From contig NZ_JACIET010000002.1 in the NCBI RefSeq assembly GCF_014197015.1, positions 1,178,001-1,242,000 on the forward strand: a stretch of 64,000 bases of DNA. The letters are read 5' to 3'. The stretch comes from Niveibacterium umoris. Lineage in GTDB: Bacteria > Pseudomonadota > Gammaproteobacteria > Burkholderiales > Rhodocyclaceae. Each line of letters starts with the position of its first letter. Position 1 is the first letter of the stretch. Below are positions 15,870 through 23,985 of this stretch, piece by piece. A program made the translations under genes and the position numbers. Below the pieces are notes generated by a model, which did no database searches, was not told where the DNA came from, and saw nothing but the letters and a program-made list of their open reading frames with translations.

Positions 15870-17626
15870 GCGTCGCACCGGCATCGCCCCGTGCGCTGCA
15901 GGCACGGCTGATGGCGGCGATCCTGATCGTCGTCATGGCAGGGCTGCTTGCGGCGTCGTGGGCCACGCAGCGCGCGTTCGAGTCTGGCCTGCGTCCCGAA
16001 CTGCTGCGCAAGGCCGCGGTGGTCGGTGCATCGGTCGGAGAACTGGTTGGAAAGACCCTCGATCACGGGCTGGCGCTGCGCGATCTGGTCGGTGTTGAAG
16101 CGTACCTGCAGGCAGTGCGCAAACAGCATCCCGAACTCGCCTACCTCGCGCTGTGCGACGACTCGGGCAGGGTGCTGTTCAAGAGCGGCTCACCCGCGGC
16201 GACCGCCGGCATCAGCGTGTCGCTGACCCATGCGGCGCGCCCCGCCGGGGCGGTGGAGGCAAGCCTGAGCGCCGCGTTCATCCGGCAGATCCTGTTCGAA
16301 TCGACGCTCGACCTGCTGGTGGTGTGCCTCGTTGCGGTGTTCTTCACCCGCGAGTTGCTGCACGCGATCACCGCGAGCGACCCGCGCCTGGGAAGTGTCG
16401 GGACGGAGGGAGACGCGGTGCTGGCGCGCGTGCGCGCGCCGCTGTTCCTGTTCATGCTGGCCGAAGAACTGACGCGGGCCTTCCTGCCGGGATTCTCGCG
16501 TGCCCTGCTGCCGAGCACGTCGACACTCGCACCGGACGTTCTGGTCGGCGTGCCGATCGTCGTCTTCATGCTGGTCGTTGCACTGGGGCAGCCGGTGCTG
16601 GCGAGCTGGAGCGAACGGGTGGGTCATCGGCGTGCGATGCAGTGGGGGGCGGCGCTGGGCGTGTGCGGCCTCGGCGGTGCGGCGCTTTCGGGCGGCATCG
16701 TCGACTTCATCGCCTGGCGTGCGCTGTGCGGGTTGGCTTACGCGATCGTCTTCGTCGCCGGCCAGGGCTTCGTCATCGCGCACACCGACGCGGCTTCGCG
16801 CAGCCGCGGCTTCGCGTTGTTCGTCACCGCGATCATGGTGGCTGCAGTGTGCGGTCCGCCGGTAGGCGGCATCCTCGCGGACCATCTCGGCGCACGCTGG
16901 GGGTTCGGCGCCGCGGCATCGCTTGCCGTCGCGGCGTTGATGGTGGTGCGGACGCTGCCGCGCGACGCGCAAGCAAGCATTACGGCACCCTCGCGCGCCC
17001 CCGTCCTGCGCGACTTCCTGCGCCTGTTCCGTCAGCGCAGTTTCGTGGTGATCACGCTGCTCGCCGCGGTGCCGGCCAAGCTGATCCTCGCCGGCTTCTG
17101 CTTCTATCTCGTGCCCGTGTACCTGTTGTCGCTCGGTGCGCCGCCCTCGGTCGCCGGTCGGGCGCTGATGGTCTATGCGGTGGTGCTGGTGCTGATGCTG
17201 CCGCAGGCGACGCGCCTCGCCGAGCGCGGTGTCGCGCACGCGCATCTGGTGGGCGTGGGGCTGTGCATCTCGTCGCTTGGCGGTTTCGGCCTGCTTGCCT
17301 GGGGCGGCGTGCTCCCGGTCTATCTCGCGATGGCCTTGCTGGGGCTGGGGCAGGGACTGTCGATCGCGGCGCAGAGCACCTTGCTGTCGCTGGCCTGCAG
17401 CAGCGAAATCGAGGCGCACGGCAGTGGGCCGGTGTTCGGCGTGTATCGCCTGATCGAACGGCTCGGCAACGCCAGCGGGCCGCTCGTGACGGGCGTGCTG
17501 GTGGCGCTGCTGGGGCACGCCGCGGCTTTCGCGACGGTGTCCGCGATCGTGCTGATCTGCGGGCTGTGTTTCGTGGCGCTGACGGGGAACACACGTGTGC
17601 CGGTATCAGTGGGGGCGCGGGCGTGA
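15866..17626 (+). CDS. MFS transporter with N-terminal Cache-like sensor domain
   Basis: 586 residues from ATG at 15866, overlapping the previous stop by four bases. An N-terminal membrane segment (about 15-33) is followed by about 115 extracytoplasmic residues resembling a single Cache domain (LALCDDSGRVLFKSG) and a second membrane segment (about 152-172). From about residue 190 on, a multi-helix MFS permease follows, with the loop motif WSERVGHRRAMQWG between helices 2 and 3 and GPPVGGILADHLGARWGF in helix 5 style. Substrate direction and identity cannot be inferred. A sensor fused directly to a major facilitator is unusual. Confidence 0.8.
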   Translation: MSVAPASPRALQARLMAAILIVVMAGLLAASWATQRAFESGLRPELLRKAAVVGASVGELVGKTLDHGLALRDLVGVEAYLQAVRKQHPELAYLALCDDSGRVLFKSGSPAATAGISVSLTHAARPAGAVEASLSAAFIRQILFESTLDLLVVCLVAVFFTRELLHAITASDPRLGSVGTEGDAVLARVRAPLFLFMLAEELTRAFLPGFSRALLPSTSTLAPDVLVGVPIVVFMLVVALGQPVLASWSERVGHRRAMQWGAALGVCGLGGAALSGGIVDFIAWRALCGLAYAIVFVAGQGFVIAHTDAASRSRGFALFVTAIMVAAVCGPPVGGILADHLGARWGFGAAASLAVAALMVVRTLPRDAQASITAPSRAPVLRDFLRLFRQRSFVVITLLAAVPAKLILAGFCFYLVPVYLLSLGAPPSVAGRALMVYAVVLVLMLPQATRLAERGVAHAHLVGVGLCISSLGGFGLLAWGGVLPVYLAMALLGLGQGLSIAAQSTLLSLACSSEIEAHGSGPVFGVYRLIERLGNASGPLVTGVLVALLGHAAAFATVSAIVLICGLCFVALTGNTRVPVSVGARA

Positions 17627-18627
17627 AACGACGCGGCTTTCTGTTGCTTGGCGCGCAACTGGCGCTGGCGGGCCGGCTGTCGGCTGCGGCGTCGCGGCGC
17701 TTCCAGATCTATGCGATCACCTATCGCGGCCGTACCGAAGTCGAGCACGGCTTTGCCGACTACCTTGCGGAACGCGGCATCGCGGCAGACATCATCCACC
17801 GCGACATTGCGCTGGATACCGGGCGCCTGCCGGCACTGGTGCAGGAGATCCGCCAGATGCGGCCGGATCTCGTTTACACATGGGGATCCGGCGTCACGCT
17901 CGGCGTCGTCGGCGCCAGTGCCAAGGTCGACCCGGCACGCCACATCACCGACATTCCGGTCGTCTTCAGCCTGGTGGCGGCCCCGGTGAGCGCCGGCATC
18001 GTTGCCGATCTCCGCTCCTCAGGGCGCAACGTCACCGGCGTCAGCCATGTCGCGACTGTCGCGGCACAGGTGCAGGTGATGACCGCCTACCGGGCCTTCC
18101 GCCGCGTCGGACTGATCTACTCGCCGAACGAACCGAACGCGCTCGCCGTCTTGCAGGAACTGCGGGCGCTGGGGCGCCGCCAGGGATTCGCGGTGCTGGC
18201 GCGACCGTTCAATACCGATGCCGGCGGCCGCCCGAGCGGCGAGGGGGCAGCGGCGATCGTGCGCGCCCTCAAGGCCGATGGCGCCGAGTGGCTCTACATG
18301 CCGCCCGACTCCTTCCTCAGTACGCAGGCCCGCGGCGTCGTGGTGCCGACCGCGCTGGAGGCGGGCCTGCCGGTATTCGCGTCCACCGAGCCGCTGATGG
18401 CCGCCGGCGCCCTCGTCGGACTGGTGAGCCGCTACTACAACGTCGGCCAGTTCGCTGCCTACAAGGCAGAGCAGATCCTGACGCGGCATGTGCCGCCGCA
18501 GCGTATCCCAATCGAAACCTTGAGCCGGTTTTCGCTCCAGATCAGCCTGCCGGTGGCGCGGCGCCTGGGCATGCTGCCGCCGCTCGACATGTTCAACTAT
18601 GCTGAATTCATCGACGGAAACGCATGA
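17623..18627 (+). CDS. ABC-type substrate-binding protein of the TrpX/PF04392 family, orphan
   Basis: 334 residues from a GTG at 17623 overlapping the previous stop (GTGA). The N-terminus KRRGFLLLGAQLALAGRLSAAA is a probable signal peptide, with a Tat-like Arg-Arg. The body has the periplasmic binding protein type 1 layout of PF04392: YTWGSGVTLGVVGA, IPVVFSLVAAPVSAGIV, RNVTGVSH, VGLIYSPNEPNA and AGLPVFASTEPLMAAGALVGL. Relatives bind tryptophan or other small ligands for ABC import, but no permease or ATPase gene is present. In this operon it may deliver a ligand to a Cache sensor or to the MFS protein; that is inference. Confidence 0.82.
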   Translation: MKRRGFLLLGAQLALAGRLSAAASRRFQIYAITYRGRTEVEHGFADYLAERGIAADIIHRDIALDTGRLPALVQEIRQMRPDLVYTWGSGVTLGVVGASAKVDPARHITDIPVVFSLVAAPVSAGIVADLRSSGRNVTGVSHVATVAAQVQVMTAYRAFRRVGLIYSPNEPNALAVLQELRALGRRQGFAVLARPFNTDAGGRPSGEGAAAIVRALKADGAEWLYMPPDSFLSTQARGVVVPTALEAGLPVFASTEPLMAAGALVGLVSRYYNVGQFAAYKAEQILTRHVPPQRIPIETLSRFSLQISLPVARRLGMLPPLDMFNYAEFIDGNA

Positions 18628-19325
18628 GCGCCCTCGAATTGCCGCGCGGCCACAGCCTGCGCAGACTTGGTCCCGCCGATCTGCCGGCTCTGCTGGCCTT
18701 GCATGAGGCGGTGATGGCGTCGCTGCCAGACCCGTCGCTGTTCCGCCTGTTTGGCGGCGCCGAGGACTTCCTTCGCAAGCACTTCGGGCCGCGCGGCGAG
18801 AGCCTTGGCATTGTCGCAGGCGAGCGCTTGCTCGCGTACGGCGCGCTGACCCGCCCCGCTGCGGATGACCGCGACAACTACGCGAACGACCTCGGCTGGC
18901 CGGGCGAGCGCGCGGGTCGCGTGGCCTTGCTGTCAGCCGCAATGGTCGACCCGGCCCGGCGCGGACAGGGCCTGCACACTGCGCTGATCCATGCACGCAT
19001 CGAACTGGCTGCCCGGTCAGGCGTGCCGGAACTGCTGGTGCGCGCGGCACCGGCCAACGCCGTGTCACGCCGGACCCTGCTGGAACAGGGTTTCGCTGTG
19101 GTGTGGCTGGGCGTGCAGGCAGAGGGCTCGCTGCGCCACATCCTGTGGCGGCCGGTGAGCCGCCCTGCCTGTGCTCGGCCACCCCCCGACGACACCGACG
19201 TGATGTGGATCGACGCGCTCGATCAGCCAGCGCAACAGCAGGCGCTCGCCGCCGGCCGGATCGGTGCCTGCACCCGCGTAGCGGACGCTGCCATCGGCTA
19301 TGTGCGTGCCGAGGCGCATGCGTGA
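18624..19325 (+). CDS. GNAT family N-acetyltransferase
   Basis: 233 residues from ATG at 18624, overlapping the previous stop (ATGA), so it is the last gene of the four-gene coupled operon. The acetyl-CoA loop is VDPARRGQGLHTALI (about residues 111-125), followed by LVRAAPANAVSRRTLLEQGF. The C-terminal 60 residues extend past the normal GNAT fold without a recognised domain. The substrate is unknown. Whether it modifies a protein of the locus, for example the kinase, is open. Confidence 0.82.
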   Translation: MSALELPRGHSLRRLGPADLPALLALHEAVMASLPDPSLFRLFGGAEDFLRKHFGPRGESLGIVAGERLLAYGALTRPAADDRDNYANDLGWPGERAGRVALLSAAMVDPARRGQGLHTALIHARIELAARSGVPELLVRAAPANAVSRRTLLEQGFAVVWLGVQAEGSLRHILWRPVSRPACARPPPDDTDVMWIDALDQPAQQQALAAGRIGACTRVADAAIGYVRAEAHA

Positions 19326-19355
19326 GTGGCGACGCCTCGTCGCCGTCACCGAAAC

Positions 19356-19379
19356 AAAAAGCCCCGCACGAAGCGGGGC
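19356..19379 (-). terminator. Intrinsic terminator of the 19401-19988 lipoprotein gene
   Basis: GCCCCGC (19361-19367) pairs with GCGGGGC (19373-19379); on the minus strand the stem is followed by five T. It lies between convergent genes and may also slow plus-strand transcripts. Confidence 0.8.
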
Positions 19380-19400
19380 CCAGGACCGGGGTGAAGACGC

Positions 19401-19988
19401 TCAGTTGAGGCCTTCGCGCTTGCGCAGCAGCGCTTCAAGCTTGGACAGTGCGTCGGCGCTCGCACGACGGGCTGCGAGCGGGAAGTCTGCCTTGAACTCT
19501 TCGAACTCGGCTTTTCCGTTACCCGTCACGCTGTCTTCCCAAAGTGCATCACCCGAGGGGCCGACGGCTTTCATCTTGATCGTCACGCTGAACTCGGTCG
19601 GCGGCCAGGTGAAGGGGCTGGGCGAGGCTGAGGTCGTCGACAGCTGGGGGGCAAAGGCGATCGACACCGACTTGCCGGAGATCGCCTTGGCGTCGAAACC
19701 TTCCAGCGATTCCACGTTTTCATAGACACGGCCAAGCGTCGCTGACAGCGGGCCTTCGAGATCCTTGTACGGGAAGTAGCTGATCTTGTCGCCACCGCCG
19801 CCCGGTGACACGACTTCACGTGCGCGGTCCGGCGCGGAGATGTAGAGGCCAGCGGTCTTCTTGGCCTTCGGTGCGGAGGCTTCGGCAGCCTTGGCGGTCG
19901 GATTGATGCGGATGTTGTGGGCACACCCGCTGGCCGCAGTGACAGCGGCGGCGGCGACGAGATAGGTCAGGAGCGTACGGATTTGCAT
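19401..19988 (-). CDS. Putative lipoprotein of unknown function
   Basis: 195 residues from ATG at 19988. The signal ends in a lipobox-like ASGCAHN (Cys22), predicting a lipidated envelope protein. The mature sequence starts with an Ala/Lys-rich linker (AKAAEASAPKAKKTAG) and then a beta-rich domain with no family I recognise (ISYFPYKDLEGPLSATLGRVYENV). It is probably translated from the same message as the lipoprotein gene upstream, 9 bases away. The pair may form a two-component envelope complex; this is inference. Confidence 0.7.
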   Translation of the reverse strand: MQIRTLLTYLVAAAAVTAASGCAHNIRINPTAKAAEASAPKAKKTAGLYISAPDRAREVVSPGGGGDKISYFPYKDLEGPLSATLGRVYENVESLEGFDAKAISGKSVSIAFAPQLSTTSASPSPFTWPPTEFSVTIKMKAVGPSGDALWEDSVTGNGKAEFEEFKADFPLAARRASADALSKLEALLRKREGLN

Positions 19989-19997
19989 GGTGGGGGT

Positions 19998-20546
19998 TTA
20001 CTTCAGTGCGTTGACGAAATCGGGATCAGACCAGAGGTTGCCGAGCAGCTTTTCGACCAGATCCGGGTAGGCATTGACGGCATTGGGAATGGCGATCGAG
20101 CCGACGAAGGACGAGGGCCAGTCGACATTTGCAGTCAAAGTCTTGTTGAAAGAAGTCGCGCTGCCGCGCTTCAACGTGAAGCGGGCGGCCATGCGGCCGT
20201 GGCCGGTTTCGAATCCTGTGGAGTCCAGCATGTTCTCGGTCACCGTCGCGATCAGTTCGTTGTCGCCGTCGGTCGCGAGTTTGTTGCCTTGCTGTAGTTC
20301 GGCGATCGCGGCACCGCGGACATAGTCAGCGAACGAGCCTTGCGCGGGCTTCATTGTGTTCGCTCGCAGGCTGATCTTCGCCAGCTCATTGCTGCCCAGA
20401 TCGAAAGTCCCGACCTTTACGGGTTGCTGCAACTTCTTGATCTTCTGCACGTTCTGGAAGGAAGTGGCGTACGGCGGCGGATTCATCGTGCAGGCGGCAC
20501 TTGCCAGCGCAAGCATCAAGCACGCAGCTGTGGATCGGATGTTCAT
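19998..20546 (-). CDS. Putative lipoprotein of unknown function
   Basis: 182 residues taking ATG at 20546, the start that gives a clean lipoprotein signal (MLALASAACTMN, Cys at about 19). A longer frame to 20609 exists but puts charged residues before the signal. There is no clear ribosome-binding site, so the start is tentative. The mature domain (VGTFDLGSNELAKISLRANTM and TATVTENMLDSTGFETGHGR-like region) suggests a LptE/ComL-size envelope fold but no named family. Divergent from parE. Confidence 0.68.
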   Translation of the reverse strand: MNIRSTAACLMLALASAACTMNPPPYATSFQNVQKIKKLQQPVKVGTFDLGSNELAKISLRANTMKPAQGSFADYVRGAAIAELQQGNKLATDGDNELIATVTENMLDSTGFETGHGRMAARFTLKRGSATSFNKTLTANVDWPSSFVGSIAIPNAVNAYPDLVEKLLGNLWSDPDFVNALK

Positions 20547-20781
20547 GGAGGGTGAGGGGTCATTGAGACGCCGGATTGGCGCGGGGTTACAGGGGATGCC
20601 GCCCGGCAAAGCTGGGTCGGCGGCGGAGGGAATTCGCCAGAACTGTCACGACTGCAAACTATTACAGAAGGTAACTGCCTGTCCAGCCGCGGCATCAAAC
20701 CCGGTTTGTACCCGCCCAGCAGATTTGCCGCGACATGCATTTGCTACCATCCACGCCAGTTTGAATTGAGGCAGCTGCCGC

Positions 20782-22746
20782 ATGACCTACAACGAATCCT
20801 CCTTCCGCGTCCTCAAAGGGCTTGAGCCGGTTCGCTCGCGCCCCGGCATGTACACCCGCACCGATTCGCCGGCGCACATCATCCAGGAGGTGATCGACAA
20901 CGCTGCGGACGAGGCGCTCGCCGGTTTCGCCAAGCGCATCCATGTCGCGATGTTCCGCGACGGCTCGGTGGCCGTGACCGACGACGGGCGCGGCATCCCG
21001 GTCGGCCTGCATCCGGTGGAAGGCGTGCCGGTGGTGGTGCTGGCCTACACGGTGCTGCACGCCGGCGGCAAGTTCGACAAAACCTCCGGTGCATCGGCCT
21101 ATGCTTTCTCGGGCGGTCTGCACGGTGTCGGCGTGGCGGTGACGACGGCGCTGTCGCTGAAGGTGGCCGTCGACGTACGGCGCGAGGGCAAGGCCTGGCA
21201 TGTGGAGTTTGCCGATGGCGGTCGCGCGATCAGCGAACTGGTCGAGGTTGGCCCCTGCGGCAAACAGACCGGTACCCGCGTGCATGTGTGGCCGGATCCG
21301 AAGTATTTCGACGCGCCGCGCGCCTCGCTCGCCGAGATCGAGCGCCTGCTGCGCTCCAAGGCGGTGCTGCTGCCGGGCGTGACGGTGACGCTGGAGGTGG
21401 AGCAGGCCGACGGCAGCTTCGTCAAAACCGAATGGCGCTACGCCGACGGCCTGACTGGCTACCTGCGCGAGATGGCAGGCGGTGTCGATCCGCTGGTGCC
21501 GGTGTTCGCCCAAGAGAAATACGCCGGGCAGGACGAGGATTTCGCGCCGGGCGAGGGTGCGGCCTGGGCCTTCGCGTGGTTCGACGGCTTCGTCGGCAGT
21601 GAAAGTTATGTGAACCTGATCCCCACGGTAAACGGCGGCACGCATGAATCCGGCCTGCGCGGTGGGGTGTTCGAGGCGGTGAAGTCCTTCGTCGAGCACC
21701 ATGCGCTGTTGCCGCGCGGCGTGAAGCTGCAGCAGGACGATGTGTGCGGCAAGATGAGCTTCCTGCTCTCCGCACGCCTGCTCGACCCGCAGTTCCAGGG
21801 CCAGGTGAAGGAAAAGCTCAACTCGCGCGAGGCGGTGAAGCTCGTGTCGACGATGGTGATGCCGCTGTTCGAAGCCTGGCTGAACCAGAACGTGGAGCAG
21901 GGCAAGGCGATCGCCGAGCTGGCGATCAAGCAGGCGCAGAGCCGGCTGAAGGACGCGCAGAAGGTCGAGAAGAAGAAGACCTCCGGCGTCGCGGTGCTGC
22001 CCGGCAAGCTCTCCGATTGCGAGAGCGAAGACATCAACGACAACGAGCTCTACCTCGTCGAGGGCGATTCGGCCGGCGGCTCGGCCAAGCTCGCCCGTTC
22101 GCGCGAGACGCAGGCAATCCTGCCGCTGCGCGGCAAGGTGCAGAACTCCTGGGAGATCGATCCCAACCGGCTGTTCGCCAACAACGAGATCCACGACATC
22201 GCGGTGGCGCTGGGCGTGGACCCGCACACGCCGGAAGCGCCGGATACGGTGCTGACCAACCTGCGCTACGGCAAGGTCATCATCATGGCGGATGCGGACG
22301 TCGACGGTTCGCACATCCAGACCCTGCTGTTGACGCTCTTCCTGCGGCACTTCCCGCGCCTGGTCGCGCGGGGCCATGTATGGATCGCGTTGCCGCCGCT
22401 CTACCGCGTGGATGTGCCGGCCTCGGGCAAGAAGCGCCCGGCGCGGCGCCTGTATTGCCTTGACGAGCGTGAGCTGGCCGCGGTGCGCGACCGGCTGGTC
22501 AAGGAAGGCGTCAAACCGGAGCAGCTCGAAATCGGCCGCTTCAAGGGCCTCGGTGAAATGAACCCCGAACAGCTCAAGGAAACCGCGATGGACCCGGCGA
22601 CCCGGCGCGTGCTGCCGGTTACCCTGGATGACATCGCGCTGACCGATACCAACGAGCTCTTCGATCTGCTGATGGGCAAGGGCGAGGCCTCCAGCCGCCG
22701 CGCCTGGATGGAAGCCAAGGGCAATCTGGTCGAGGCCGATCTCTGA
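20782..22746 (+). CDS. parE: DNA topoisomerase IV subunit B
   Basis: 654 residues, ATG at 20782. This is the ATPase subunit of topoisomerase IV, which unlinks daughter chromosomes. The GHKL ATPase features are visible: EVIDNAADEAL, VTDDGRGIPVG and GGLHGVGVAVTTALS; the TOPRIM part shows LVEGDSAGGSAK (glutamate and first loop) and the DADVDGSHIQTLLL metal site. Length is near the family norm of about 630-660. The partner parC is on the same strand but about 10 kb away, with an accessory cassette between. Confidence 0.97.
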   Translation: MTYNESSFRVLKGLEPVRSRPGMYTRTDSPAHIIQEVIDNAADEALAGFAKRIHVAMFRDGSVAVTDDGRGIPVGLHPVEGVPVVVLAYTVLHAGGKFDKTSGASAYAFSGGLHGVGVAVTTALSLKVAVDVRREGKAWHVEFADGGRAISELVEVGPCGKQTGTRVHVWPDPKYFDAPRASLAEIERLLRSKAVLLPGVTVTLEVEQADGSFVKTEWRYADGLTGYLREMAGGVDPLVPVFAQEKYAGQDEDFAPGEGAAWAFAWFDGFVGSESYVNLIPTVNGGTHESGLRGGVFEAVKSFVEHHALLPRGVKLQQDDVCGKMSFLLSARLLDPQFQGQVKEKLNSREAVKLVSTMVMPLFEAWLNQNVEQGKAIAELAIKQAQSRLKDAQKVEKKKTSGVAVLPGKLSDCESEDINDNELYLVEGDSAGGSAKLARSRETQAILPLRGKVQNSWEIDPNRLFANNEIHDIAVALGVDPHTPEAPDTVLTNLRYGKVIIMADADVDGSHIQTLLLTLFLRHFPRLVARGHVWIALPPLYRVDVPASGKKRPARRLYCLDERELAAVRDRLVKEGVKPEQLEIGRFKGLGEMNPEQLKETAMDPATRRVLPVTLDDIALTDTNELFDLLMGKGEASSRRAWMEAKGNLVEADL

Positions 22747-22974
22747 TCGGCCTGCGTTGGCTGCTGGCGGGGCGCAATCCGGCATCGGTCAGCCGGATCA
22801 GCCGCGCCAGCGAGCGGTCGCGCGCCACACCCCAATTAGGCGCTCTGGCGCGAGGCGCTCGGTAAAGCACGCGTCGGGCAGGTTGGTGCGCTCAGGCTGA
22901 AGAACCCGCTATCTCCCGCTGCCGGCCGGGCGACCCGGTTCAAGTCCAGTTGCAAGCCTGCCGTTGACGCAGCC

Positions 22975-23985
22975 ATGCGCGACCGCGATCCGATTCCATG
23001 CCCCGACCTGCTGCGCCGGCAATGGCTGCGCCTGGCGGCGTGTGCCTGCGGATTGCCGTTGCTCGCAGCCTGCACGGACGCACGGGACACGGTGATCGAA
23101 CCGCGGCCGCTGCGCATTGCGATAGACCTGTGGGCGGGGTACTACCCCTTGCTGCTGGCGCGCGAGCTGGGCTTCCTGAAAAACCACGGCGTCGCGGTCG
23201 ATGTCGTGATCCCGGAGAACACGCGACAACTCCTTTCGGATTTTGCGGCCGGCAATTACGACGGGGTCTGCGTGTCGATTGGCGACATGATCACCCTGAC
23301 CCGTGCGGCTCCCGAAATCCGCATGGTCCTCGCCGCGAGCGAATCGATCGGGGCCGACCGTATCCTCGGCAAGGAATCCCCGTCCCGCGTCGATGATGTT
23401 CGCGGCGCGCGCATCGGCACTTCGCTCGGGGGCTTCGGTGAATTGCTGGTGTTGCGTTTTGCGCGGCGCTACGGGTTGTCGCTGGGTGACGTCGAAATGG
23501 TGCAGGTCGATGCGTCGGAAGTGCCGGCGCGGCTTGCCGACGGCTACATCGACTATGGCCATACCTGGGAACCTTATGTCGCGCAGGCGCGCGAGCAGGG
23601 TTTCATCGAAGTGTTCAGCAGTCGCGACACGCCCGGCCTGGTGGTGAACGGGCTGATTTGCCATGCCTCGGTGCTGCAGAAGCGTGCGGCGGAAATGCGG
23701 GCCTTGATGGCGGCCTGGTTCGAGGGGGTCGACTGGTGGAACCGCAATGAACTGGATGCGGAGCCGCTCTTGCGGCGCGCGCTTGCGGGTCGCACCAGTG
23801 AAGTGGTGCGGGTCGCGATCCGTCTGCTGACCCGCGAAGACAATCGCGCGAAATTCCAGCCGGGGGTGACCGAGGAGTCGCTGCACCGCGTGGCGGAAAT
23901 CTATGTTGAGCATTTCATCGCGCGCGGCCTGATCGGACGTCCGCCCAGGGTGGCCGAGCTGCTGGATGCGAGCTTCCTGCCGTGA
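22975..23985 (+). CDS. ABC-type substrate-binding lipoprotein (NMT1/SsuA-like), paired with a sensor kinase
   Basis: 336 residues, ATG at 22975. Lipobox LLAACTD (Cys33) predicts a periplasmic lipoprotein. The fold is the NMT1/THI5 or nitrate/taurine-binding type: LRIAIDLWAGYYPLLLARE, ISIGDMITLTR, GTSLGGFGELLVLRF and DYGHTWEPYVAQA. No ABC permease or ATPase accompanies it; instead its stop overlaps the GTG start of a sensor kinase gene, and the same pair is repeated immediately downstream. It likely senses rather than imports its ligand. Confidence 0.85.
   Translation: MRDRDPIPCPDLLRRQWLRLAACACGLPLLAACTDARDTVIEPRPLRIAIDLWAGYYPLLLARELGFLKNHGVAVDVVIPENTRQLLSDFAAGNYDGVCVSIGDMITLTRAAPEIRMVLAASESIGADRILGKESPSRVDDVRGARIGTSLGGFGELLVLRFARRYGLSLGDVEMVQVDASEVPARLADGYIDYGHTWEPYVAQAREQGFIEVFSSRDTPGLVVNGLICHASVLQKRAAEMRALMAAWFEGVDWWNRNELDAEPLLRRALAGRTSEVVRVAIRLLTREDNRAKFQPGVTEESLHRVAEIYVEHFIARGLIGRPPRVAELLDASFLP

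Noticed and set aside
22920-22960. GGTTCAAGTCC resembling a tRNA T-loop
   Set aside because: No flanking T-stem, acceptor or anticodon arm can be formed around it.
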